From an uncultured Collinsella sp. (lineage in GTDB: Bacteria > Actinomycetota > Coriobacteriia > Coriobacteriales > Coriobacteriaceae), in contig CABQHZ010000023.1 of the NCBI GenBank assembly GCA_902464175.1, positions 1-22,043 on the forward strand: DNA of 22,043 nt, in the 5' to 3' direction. This document shows positions 14,761-21,733 of this stretch, in pieces. The position numbers were made by a program, and so were the translations under genes. A model generated the notes under the pieces. It made no database searches. It saw only the letters and a program-made list of their open reading frames with translations, and had not been told where the DNA came from. Each line of letters opens with the position of its first letter. Positions within the stretch are counted from its first letter, which is position 1.

Positions 14761-14794
14761 AAACCCCGGCAGCTCTTCGCAACTGCCGGGGTTT
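14761..14794. terminator. Strong inverted repeat, possible terminator
   Basis: AAACCCCGGCAG (14761-14772) pairs perfectly with CTGCCGGGGTTT (14783-14794) around a 10-base loop. There is only a short T-run on either side. It lies upstream of both flanking genes, so no resident gene clearly needs it. It may be a relic of a lost gene or an insulator. The surrounding gap 14624-15132 also holds an AGGGGCA/TGCCCCT inverted pair (14834-14871) and the repeats at 14970-15019. Confidence 0.5.
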
Positions 14795-14969
14795 CCGCGG
14801 AAAAGGGGGACATGATCCTCGAGCGGACGGCAAAGGGGCAAACCGTTTTCGCTCAACTGCTTTATGCCCCTCAACTGGCGGCTCAATCAGCGCATGCCGC
14901 ACCCACACAAAGCCGCTACACCTGTGATGGAGCTATGAAGTGGTATCTATTGCCGGAGCGGGCTATGCC

Positions 14970-15019
14970 AAGGAGTGTCCCAGATTGCCGGCAGATAAGG
15001 AACGTCCCCAGGTGCCGGC
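14970..15019. repeat. REP-like pair, conserved-loop stem-loop element A
   Basis: Two imperfect 23-base direct repeats (14970-14992 and 14997-15019), both starting AAGGA, containing GTCCC and ending TGCCGGC. The second folds into a 7-bp stem (GCCGGCA 14987-14993, TGCCGGC 15013-15019). On the minus strand its loop reads GGGGACGTTCCTTA, the core shared with elements at 17451-17515 and 20872-20908. Confidence 0.65.
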
Positions 15020-15132
15020 GGCGGGCGTGACTTTTGTCCCGTTTTGACGCTCCGCTGACCTAGATGTTCGTCACATGAACCCGCAAACGTGGGACAATTA
15101 CGCTACTGGTACCACAGACAAAGGATGTGCCT

Positions 15133-17079
15133 ATGAACGCCCCCGTTGCCCAGCCCTGTCGGCAGCGCCGCCTGTTTGCGCGGTTCGCTTCCGTCTGCGC
15201 ACTCGTCGCGCTTGCGTTGTTGCTGCTGCCTGCCGTCGCGCACGCCGACGGCTACTCCATGAGCCAAACCTATATCGGTGCCACGGTTGAGGCCGATGGC
15301 TCGCTGACCGTTGTCGAGGGACGCCAGTTCGATTTCGACGATGACATTAACGGCGTGTATTGGGATATCAATACAGGCTCTAACCAGCAAGGCGGCTCGG
15401 TGGTCGTCAATGTGCTGAGCGTCGAGGAAGACGACACTGCGTTTAACAAGGTCGACAGCGCAAATAAAGGCGACGACGGCGTTTACACGGTGGAGCAGTC
15501 CGACGACGGCGTAAAGATTAAGGTGTTCAGCCCTCACGAGAGCGGCGACAGCGCAATCTACTACGTGAGTTATTCCATGACCGGTGCGGTTATGAACTGG
15601 GCCGATACCGCCGAGCTCTACTGGAAATTTGTGGGTGACGGCTGGTCTGCGGACTCCGATGACGTCGAGATGGAAGTCTACTTTGCAAATGCCGCTGCCG
15701 GGACGGCTGCCGTCAAGGGCGATAACTTCCGCGCATGGGGCCACGGCCCACTGACGGGCGACGTGTCGCTCGATGCGGACGAGCCCATGGTCACCTATAC
15801 CATTCCCTGCGTGCATGAGGGCGAATTCGCCGAGGCACGCATCGCCTTCCCCAGCGACTGGGTGCCGCAGCTTGCCGTCTCGGGCGAAAAGCGCATGTCG
15901 ACGATCCTGAGCGAAGAGAAGGAATGGGCCGACGAGGCCAACGCTCGCCGTGAGCACGCGCGTGCGGTTGCCGGCGCGATTGCCGTGGTGTGTGTTGTCG
16001 TGGCGGTTGCCTATACCGGTGTGATCGTGATGCTTAAGCTGCGCAGGCCCAAGCCCAAGCCGCTCTTCCAGGACGAGTACTTCCGCGATGTGCCCTCGGC
16101 CGACCATCCCGCGGTGCTTGCAGCTCTCATGAGCTGGAACGACGTGCCCGATCAGGCATATATCGCCACGCTTATGAAGCTCACCGACGACCGCGTGATC
16201 AAGCTGGAAGAAGCGACCGAGACCAAGAAGAAGGGTCTGCTCCGTCGCGAAAAAGAGGAGCAGACGTATCGCATCACCGTGACCGATGAGGGTTGGAAGG
16301 CTGCCAAGAAGGACGGCATCGATCGCGATGTGCTCAAGGTCTTCTTCGCCGGCGTTAAGCCCGATAAGGACGGAGTCCGTTCGCGCACGTTTAGCGAGCT
16401 GGAGGAGTACGCTAGCGAGCGCACCACATCTGTTGGCGACAAGCTCGAGGACTATCAGAGCACGGTTAAGGGCAAGCTGGAGGCGCGCGAGCTTATCGCC
16501 TCGGACGGCACCATCGCCCTGGTTGCCGGCTTGGTTCTCGGCATCATTATTGTCTGTGGCATTTTGGGCTCTCTGTTCTATGCCGACTTTGCGGATGCCA
16601 ATGTCGGTGCCGCTATGATCTCGATCCCCGTCACGATCGTGGGCTTTGTCCTGAGCTGCACCTTCCGTCGCTACACGCCGGAGGGCGCCGAGGTGGCGGC
16701 TCGCTGTAAAGCGCTCAAGCATTGGCTTGAGGACTTTACGCGCCTGAAGGAGGCCATTCCCAGCGACCTGATCTTGTGGAACAAACTGCTGGTGATGGGC
16801 GTTGCCCTGGGCGTTTCGAAAGAAGTGCTGCGACAGCTGGCCGAAGCCGTGCCTGCGGACCTGCGCAACAGTGACGATTTCTACGACAACTACCCCTGCT
16901 ACTGGTGGTATTACCATCACTATGGCAACGAGTCCCCGCTCGATTCGTTCAACGATGTGTACCACGAGACCATCCGCGAGCTGGCTTCGAGTTCCGATAG
17001 CTCGAGCGGCGGCAGCGGTGGCGGCTTTTCCGGTGGCGGCGGTGGCGGCGTCGGCGGAGGCGGCGGCGGAACGTTCTAG
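15133..17079 (+). CDS. DUF2207 predicted membrane protein with Gly-rich tail
   Basis: A 648-residue exported membrane protein. A signal peptide is clear (basic QRRLFARF, hydrophobic core, cleavage after AHA at residue 38). The extracellular DUF2207 domain (about 40-275) includes YWDINTG. It is followed by TM at about 278-300, a cytoplasmic region of about 160 residues, a TM pair at about 461-513, another cytoplasmic stretch, and a C-terminal tail of Ser then Gly repeats ending in GGTF. Such Gly-rich tails are typical of DUF2207/YciQ-like proteins. AAGGA at 15121-15125 favours the ATG at 15133 over the GTG at 15127. Function is unknown; the family is usually described as a predicted membrane protein. 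Confidence 0.9.
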   Translation: MNAPVAQPCRQRRLFARFASVCALVALALLLLPAVAHADGYSMSQTYIGATVEADGSLTVVEGRQFDFDDDINGVYWDINTGSNQQGGSVVVNVLSVEEDDTAFNKVDSANKGDDGVYTVEQSDDGVKIKVFSPHESGDSAIYYVSYSMTGAVMNWADTAELYWKFVGDGWSADSDDVEMEVYFANAAAGTAAVKGDNFRAWGHGPLTGDVSLDADEPMVTYTIPCVHEGEFAEARIAFPSDWVPQLAVSGEKRMSTILSEEKEWADEANARREHARAVAGAIAVVCVVVAVAYTGVIVMLKLRRPKPKPLFQDEYFRDVPSADHPAVLAALMSWNDVPDQAYIATLMKLTDDRVIKLEEATETKKKGLLRREKEEQTYRITVTDEGWKAAKKDGIDRDVLKVFFAGVKPDKDGVRSRTFSELEEYASERTTSVGDKLEDYQSTVKGKLEARELIASDGTIALVAGLVLGIIIVCGILGSLFYADFADANVGAAMISIPVTIVGFVLSCTFRRYTPEGAEVAARCKALKHWLEDFTRLKEAIPSDLILWNKLLVMGVALGVSKEVLRQLAEAVPADLRNSDDFYDNYPCYWWYYHHYGNESPLDSFNDVYHETIRELASSSDSSSGGSGGGFSGGGGGGVGGGGGGTF

Positions 17080-17194
17080 CGAGCGCTTGCTTTGGGGTGG
17101 ATCTTTCTGGGCGGTTGCCAGGGAAGATTCATCCCATTTTTGTGCATCGAAACGGGTCAAACTTTCCGCTGCGGACCTTCGCGCAAGGGACAGT

Positions 17195-17422
17195 GGACAA
17201 AAAATGCCAAATATGAGTACTGTTGCTGCGTTGGTCACATATGTTTGCACATAATAATGGGCTCCTAATGAGAGTACTTCTCGTTAGGAGGAGCCCATTT
17301 TATTGAACATTTGGGGAGTTATGTCAGCTCGTGCAGCTGGTCGTCATGCCTATAAGCATCAAAAATGCCCCAAATCGCTGCTACTAAAAAGGTAACAGTA
17401 CTCATATTTGATGTTTTTGACC
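17195..17422. repeat. Inverted pair of CAAATATGAGTACTGTT elements around a terminator
   Basis: CAAATATGAGTACTGTT at 17208-17224 is exactly reverse-complemented at 17394-17410. Similarity extends outward (GGACAAAAA... from 17195; ...TTTTTGACC to 17422). A further partial copy (CAAAAATGCC...CAAAT) lies near 17359-17374. The block sits in the 454-base gap between the DUF2207 gene and the GNAT gene. No reading frame is present. The conserved sequence may be a protein-binding site or the ends of a small element. Confidence 0.7.
17256..17302 (+). terminator. Terminator downstream of the DUF2207 gene
   Basis: AATGGGCTCC (17256-17265) pairs with GGAGCCCATT (17290-17299), and TAATGAGA with TCTCGTTA inside it. 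TTTTATT follows. The stem of about 18 bp lies 176 bases after the DUF2207 stop. Confidence 0.85.
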
Positions 17423-17450
17423 AGGGCTATCTACAAACCCCCTAGGCCAC

Positions 17451-17473
17451 TCATTGGGGACAGACTTAAATGA
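17451..17473. repeat. Conserved-loop stem-loop element B1
   Basis: TCATT (17451-17455) pairs with AATGA (17469-17473) around the loop GGGGACAGACTTA. The loop shares GGGGAC...CTTA with B2, 40 bases downstream, and with element A. Confidence 0.6.
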
Positions 17474-17490
17474 CTAGTTGTTGGGGATCA

Positions 17491-17515
17491 GTCATTGGGG
17501 ACGTTCTTAAATGAC
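17491..17515. repeat. Conserved-loop stem-loop element B2
   Basis: GTCATT (17491-17496) pairs with AATGAC (17510-17515) around the loop GGGGACGTTCTTA. This differs by one base insertion from the loop of element A (GGGGACGTTCCTTA), although the stems are unrelated. Confidence 0.65.
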
Positions 17516-17533
17516 CAGGTGTGGCTGCTTGGG

Positions 17534-18175
17534 CTAGGCTGTTAGGTCGAGTTCGTAGAGAAAGCTTTCACGCGGCATGTCGTGACGACGCTCTTCGCGG
17601 TTGGCGCGGTGCGTGGCCGTGCGCTTAAAGCCGTGCAACTCGTAGAACTTCCACGAGCAGTTGGAGTCGGTGTACAGGTGCGCCCTTGTCGCCCCGCGCG
17701 AGGACAGGTACGAGACCGCGGCATCGAGCAACACTGAGCCTACACCCAGGCCGTGGACATCGGGATCGACGGCGAGCAGCGTGACTTCGTTGTCGTGCGG
17801 CAACGGGCTGCTCTCGAGCAGGCGGTTGTTGGTTCGGATGGTTGCGCGCACAAACGAGAGATACTCGGCGCAGACATCGGGCTCCAGCTCGCGCATCTGC
17901 GAAAGCAGCGCGCGTTCGGTATCCATCCAATGTTCCTTAACGGTGGCGCCGGAGCTCTGTCCCGCACGCGCGAGCGAAATGCCACGCGCCTGACCGTCGA
18001 TTACGGCAACCTGCGAAAACGTCGATGACGAAAGGCAATAGGCGAGGTCGCACGCGGCCTCAAGGCGGTTGTACTCATCGTTATCCGAATTGTTATGCCA
18101 AAGCTGCTGCAGAATCAGCGCGATGGCGTCGAAGTCTTCGGTATCAAACGGTCGGTAGAGAACCCGCGAGACCAT
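17534..18175 (-). CDS. GNAT-family N-acetyltransferase
   Basis: A 213-residue acetyl-CoA-dependent acetyltransferase. Motif A is clear near residues 135-155: LLAVDPDVHGLGVGSVLLDAA, with the GLGVG pyrophosphate-binding loop. YTDSNCSWKFYELHGFKRT is the usual motif B (the asparagine and FYELHGF segment). The N-terminal 90 residues carry the variable acceptor-binding part, including LWHNNSDNDEYNRLEAACDLA. AAAGAGG six bases before the ATG supports the start. It is monocistronic and divergent from purH. The substrate cannot be deduced; candidates range from amino acids to antibiotics. Confidence 0.9.
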   Translation of the reverse strand: MVSRVLYRPFDTEDFDAIALILQQLWHNNSDNDEYNRLEAACDLAYCLSSSTFSQVAVIDGQARGISLARAGQSSGATVKEHWMDTERALLSQMRELEPDVCAEYLSFVRATIRTNNRLLESSPLPHDNEVTLLAVDPDVHGLGVGSVLLDAAVSYLSSRGATRAHLYTDSNCSWKFYELHGFKRTATHRANREERRHDMPRESFLYELDLTA

Positions 18176-18452
18176 GGTGCCTCTTTCTATTGCGGATACA
18201 TATCGAGCACAGTTCTACCACGCTATTGGCATCTAATTATGGTGCCCCTGTGTTCCATGAACTCACCGTGCCCGGTGCCGTGCCCATCCCCTCTGCTCGC
18301 AAACTTTTTCTGCACATGCGCCCGTTGCGGGGTGCATCGATGCGCTCGATGCGCTACATTGAATCAGTATTTTCAATGCCGCTGCGCGAGCGCTGCAGAT
18401 CGACGTATCACCGACTCACAGAGCACGGCGGCGTACCAGACAGGAGGACTGC

Positions 18453-20060
18453 ATGGGATCTGATGTGAAGATCGCGCGCGCGTTGATCTCGGTTACCGAT
18501 AAGACGGGCGTCGTCGATTTCGCACGGACGCTGGTCGATGACTTTGGCGTCGAGATCATCTCTACGGGCGGCACGGCTCGTGCCATCGAGGACGCGGGCG
18601 TTCCCGTAACCCCCATCGAGGAGTTCACGGGCTATCCCGAGATGATGGACGGCCGCGTTAAGACCCTGCACCCCAAGGTTCACGGCGCGCTGCTGGCCCG
18701 CCGCGATTCCGAGCAGCACATGCAGGAGGCCGCCCAGCACGGCATTAAGCTGATCGACCTGGTCGTCGTCAACCTGTACGAGTTCGAGAAGACCGTCGCC
18801 AACCCCGAGGTCACCTTTGCGGATGCCATCGAGCACATCGACATCGGTGGCCCCTCCATGTTGCGCTCTGCCGCCAAGAACGCCGCGAGCGTTACCGTCA
18901 TCTCCGACCCGGCCGACTATGATGCCGTCCTGGCCGAGATGCGCGAGACCGGTGGCTGCACCACGCTTGCCACCCGTCGTCGCCTGCAGGTGAAGGTCTA
19001 CCAGACCACCGCCGCCTACGACACGGCTATCTCCCGTTGGCTTGCCGCCCAGGCAAGCGACGTGGCGGACACCTCTGCCAAGCTCGAGATTTCGCTGGAG
19101 AAGGTCGACGACCTGCGCTATGGCGAGAACCCACAGCAAAAGGCTACGGTCTACCGCTTTGCCGAGGGCTGCGAGAACACCGCGAGCTCTCAGTTCCCGC
19201 TTGTGGGCTCCGAGCAGATCCAGGGCAAGCCGCTCAGCTACAACAACTATCTGGACGCCGATGCCGCCTGGAACCTGGTCCGCGAGTTCGACGAGCCGGC
19301 CTGCGTGATCCTCAAGCATCAGAACCCCTGCGGTTCCGCCGTTGCCGAGGACATCACGGCCGCCTACGACCGCGCTTTCGCCTGCGATCCCAAGAGCGCC
19401 TTCGGCGGCATCATCGCCTGCAACCGCGAGGTTCCCTTTGAGCTGGTTGAGCACTTTGCCGATCAGAACAAGCAGTTCGTCGAGGTCATCATCGCCCCGA
19501 GCTATACCGCCGAGGCGCTCGAGCGCATGGCCAAGCGCCCCAACCTGCGCGTGCTGGCTACCGGCGGCGTGGACCACGGTGCCCAAGTGGAGCTGCGCTC
19601 CATCGACGGCGGCATGCTGGTGCAGGAAGTCGACCACGTGACCGAGGATCCCGCGACCTTTACGTTCCCCACCGACCGCAAGCCCACCGATGCCGAAATG
19701 GCCGAGCTCGAGTTTGCCTGGAAGGTCTGCAAGGGCGTCAAGTCCAATGCTATCCTGGTCTCCAAGGGCAAGGCCGGCATTGGCATGGGCCCGGGTCAGC
19801 CTAACCGCGTTGACTCTGCACTGCTTGCCTGCGAGCGTGCCGAGGACTTCTGCGAGCGCGAGGGCGTGGAGAAGGGCGGCTTTGCTTGCGCAAGCGACGC
19901 GTTCTTCCCGTTCCGCGACAACGTCGACGTGCTTGCCGCGCACGGCGTGACCTGCATCATCCAGCCCGGCGGCTCCAAGCGTGACGACGAGAGCATCCAG
20001 GCCTGCAACGAGCATGGCATTGCGATGGTCTTCACAGGTGCCAGGCATTTTAGGCACTAA
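18453..20060 (+). CDS. purH: Bifunctional AICAR transformylase / IMP cyclohydrolase
   Basis: Catalyses the last two steps of de novo purine synthesis: formyl transfer from 10-formyl-THF to AICAR, then ring closure to IMP. Length (535) is normal. The cyclohydrolase domain (1-195) has STGGTARAI (37-45) and MDGRVKTLHPKVHGAL (65-80). The transformylase domain has LRYGENPQQKA, KHQNPCG (K288, H289) and SAFGGIIACN, and ends with the conserved ARHFRH. AGGAGG just upstream sets the start. The 277 bases upstream show no purine riboswitch that I can recognise. It stands alone, not in a pur cluster, and is closed by a terminator. Confidence 0.98.
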   Translation: MGSDVKIARALISVTDKTGVVDFARTLVDDFGVEIISTGGTARAIEDAGVPVTPIEEFTGYPEMMDGRVKTLHPKVHGALLARRDSEQHMQEAAQHGIKLIDLVVVNLYEFEKTVANPEVTFADAIEHIDIGGPSMLRSAAKNAASVTVISDPADYDAVLAEMRETGGCTTLATRRRLQVKVYQTTAAYDTAISRWLAAQASDVADTSAKLEISLEKVDDLRYGENPQQKATVYRFAEGCENTASSQFPLVGSEQIQGKPLSYNNYLDADAAWNLVREFDEPACVILKHQNPCGSAVAEDITAAYDRAFACDPKSAFGGIIACNREVPFELVEHFADQNKQFVEVIIAPSYTAEALERMAKRPNLRVLATGGVDHGAQVELRSIDGGMLVQEVDHVTEDPATFTFPTDRKPTDAEMAELEFAWKVCKGVKSNAILVSKGKAGIGMGPGQPNRVDSALLACERAEDFCEREGVEKGGFACASDAFFPFRDNVDVLAAHGVTCIIQPGGSKRDDESIQACNEHGIAMVFTGARHFRH

Positions 20061-20089
20061 GTTCCGCCCTGGGACAAAATAATCTCTGC

Positions 20090-20125
20090 AAAAGACGGCT
20101 GCTCCGTTTGGAGGGCCGTCTTTTT
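20090..20125 (+). terminator. Terminator after purH
   Basis: AAAAGACGGC (20090-20099) pairs with GCCGTCTTTT (20115-20124), ending in five T. The downstream TATAAG (20128-20133) may be the -10 box of the next gene. Confidence 0.9.
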
Positions 20126-20165
20126 GGTATAAGAGGACGGAATGACTAACACGAAAGGTACAACC

Positions 20166-20873
20166 ATGCCCCAGATTGATGATGCCGAGCTGTTTGGCAA
20201 TGCCGAGGATCAGCGTGCGTACGAGGACTTTTGCGCCAATCAGGAGGCGGTCGAGAAGTTTACGCTCGACAAGCCCGCGCTTGTCTGTCGTTGGCGCATG
20301 TCCAACAAAAAGGTGCCCATGCTCAACCGCCACATCCGCGCGCTGTCCGAGCGCCTGGTGCAGGGCGAGCCGCTTACCCATAACATGCTCAGCTGGGCCA
20401 AACAGCACGTTGAGTGGTCGCTAGCCGAGGGCGACTATACCGCGCACGATGGCGTGCTCATGCTGGTGATCGACGTTAACGGCAATGCCGCCATGACGGT
20501 TGGGGAGTACGAGCCGCTGGCCGATACGTCGGCCAAGGCGCTGCGTGCCCGCTCTGCCGAGGCCCGTTCCGAGGCCGACGAGACCGGCGTGGCGCCCGAG
20601 CTGCTCGCTGCCGTCAACGACGGTGAGCTGGCCTTTGTGGCGCCGGCGGACGAGTGCCTGTGCGGCACGGCGACACTCATCGAACAGCTGGCCCAGACCA
20701 AGGACATCCCGGTCACGCGCGTAGACATCCCCGCTCAGCTCAAGGGCGCGCTGTTCCTGGTGAGCGACGAGCACGGCGTGGTCCCCGCCGACGATGCCGA
20801 TGCCGCCGAGGCGGACGCCGCCACGGTCGCCTTCTTCGCCGACGGCTACGAAAAGCTCCGCGCCCGTCGCTAA
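20166..20873 (+). CDS. Uncharacterised acidic protein
   Basis: A 235-residue soluble, acidic protein that I do not recognise. There is no signal peptide or membrane helix. The N-terminal half is helical with aromatic and charged residues (RAYEDFCANQEAVEKF, HNMLSWAKQHVEWSL). A beta-rich segment follows (DGVLMLVIDVNGNAAMTVGEYE), then an Ala/Glu-rich helix, a CLC pair within ADECLCGTATL, and an acidic Ala/Asp-rich stretch before the end YEKLRARR. The ATG at 20166 has GAAAGG at a good distance. An in-frame ATG at 20142 is possible but would sit almost on the start site of the TATAAG promoter. It stands alone between purH and a two-component system; the stop codon overlaps a stem-loop element. Confidence 0.75.
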   Translation: MPQIDDAELFGNAEDQRAYEDFCANQEAVEKFTLDKPALVCRWRMSNKKVPMLNRHIRALSERLVQGEPLTHNMLSWAKQHVEWSLAEGDYTAHDGVLMLVIDVNGNAAMTVGEYEPLADTSAKALRARSAEARSEADETGVAPELLAAVNDGELAFVAPADECLCGTATLIEQLAQTKDIPVTRVDIPAQLKGALFLVSDEHGVVPADDADAAEADAATVAFFADGYEKLRARR

Positions 20874-20908
20874 ATGATTATTCTGGGACGGGGATTAAAG
20901 AATCATTT
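20872..20908. repeat. Conserved-loop stem-loop element C
   Basis: AAATGATT (20872-20879) pairs perfectly with AATCATTT (20901-20908). The 21-base loop contains GGGACGGGGATTA, matching the GGGAC...TTA core of elements A and B. It begins inside the stop codon of the preceding gene and could also affect termination. A GGGGA/TCCCC pair (20890-20916) gives an alternative fold. The rest of the gap to 21052 holds only a possible promoter. Confidence 0.6.
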
Positions 20909-21013
20909 TGGTCCCCGCCACCGCTGCGAGTGCGAGGCGGACAAAACGCCCCCGCTCGCGAACAGTTCTGTCATCTTGGCACCGCGCGCGGTGCACACCT
21001 GCAGTTTCGCAGC

Positions 21014-21019
21014 CATAAT
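21014..21019 (+). promoter_or_regulatory. -10 box of the second two-component system
   Basis: CATAAT (five of six consensus bases) lies 33 bases before the regulator ATG. AGAGGGGAG at 21036-21044 is the ribosome binding site. No -35 hexamer is evident at 16-18 bases. Confidence 0.35.
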
Positions 21020-21052
21020 GGTGGCAAGACAACCAAGAGGGGAGCGGAATTC

Positions 21053-21724
21053 ATGGCGCTAATCTATATCGTTGAGGACGACGAGCCCATTCGTCGTGAG
21101 CTTGCCGACATCCTTGCCCGTGCCGGTTTTGAGGTCGAGGCCTGCGAATCGTTCGAGCATGTCTCGCGTGACATCCTGGCCGCTGCACCCGACTTGGTAC
21201 TGCTCGACCTGACGCTTCCCGTCAAAGACGGCCAGCATATCTGCCACGAAGTCCGCCGCGAATCCGAGGTTCCCATCATCGTCCTCACGTCGCGCACGAC
21301 CGAGATCGACGAGGTCATGGCCATGACGCTCGGCGCGGACGACTTCGTTCCCAAGCCCTATAGCGCGCGCGTGCTCGTGGCGCGCATCAATGCCTTGCTG
21401 CGTCGCACCGCGGCGGCGGGCGAGCGAAGCACGCTCGTCCACAAGGGGCTGGAGCTCGACCTCGCCCGTTCTATGGTCACCAACACGGCGACCGGCGACA
21501 GCACCGAGCTCACCAAAAATGAGCTGCGCATTCTCTCGCTGCTTCTGAGCCGCGCGGGCAAGATCGTCTCGCGCTCGGCCATCATGCAGGACCTGTGGGA
21601 CTCCGATGCCTTCGTGGACGACAACACGCTCACCGTCAACATAAACCGCCTGCGCACGACGCTCGAAAAAATCGGCGTCAAGGGGTATCTGATCACGCAT
21701 CGCGGCCAAGGCTATTCGGTCTAG
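21053..21724 (+). CDS. OmpR-family response regulator (BceR/VncR-like)
   Basis: A 223-residue transcription factor. The receiver domain (1-118) shows the acidic pair D9-D10, phospho-acceptor D52 (LLDLTLP), T79-S80 and K101 (FVPKPY). The winged-helix domain (about 128-223) shows LTKNELRILSLLLSRAGKIVSR, then SDAFVDDNTLTVNINRLRTTL, then GYLITHRGQGYSV. The phrases DNTLTVNINRLR and RGQGYS are characteristic of regulators paired with intramembrane-sensing kinases (BceR, GraR, VncR). It ends nine bases before a kinase gene. Such systems often control ABC transporters against peptide antibiotics, but none lies in view. Confidence 0.93.
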   Translation: MALIYIVEDDEPIRRELADILARAGFEVEACESFEHVSRDILAAAPDLVLLDLTLPVKDGQHICHEVRRESEVPIIVLTSRTTEIDEVMAMTLGADDFVPKPYSARVLVARINALLRRTAAAGERSTLVHKGLELDLARSMVTNTATGDSTELTKNELRILSLLLSRAGKIVSRSAIMQDLWDSDAFVDDNTLTVNINRLRTTLEKIGVKGYLITHRGQGYSV

Positions 21725-21733
21725 GTGCCAGCT

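Noticed and set aside
14694..15030. Short plus-strand reading frames in the gap before the DUF2207 gene
   Set aside because: No RBS, no conserved-looking protein, and they run through the terminator hairpin and REP-like repeats.
15103..17250. Uninterrupted 715-codon frame on the minus strand opposite the DUF2207 gene
   Set aside because: It is the reverse of a real GC-rich gene; its protein is Leu/Val/Gly/His-rich with no domain. The plus-strand gene has a signal peptide, TM helices and a known family tail.
17451..17515. Possible start of a CRISPR array (two similar repeats about 40 bases apart)
   Set aside because: Only two units, each a different stem around a shared loop, with no regular spacers and no cas genes; better explained as REP-like stem-loops.
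18176..18452. Purine riboswitch upstream of purH
   Set aside because: I could not find the three-helix junction sequence of the purine class or a terminator/antiterminator pair; the region shows only small GC palindromes.
18408..20408. Uninterrupted 666-codon frame on the minus strand opposite purH
   Set aside because: Antisense shadow of purH, which is an unmistakable enzyme; the shadow crosses purH's terminator and the next gene, and has no recognisable domain.
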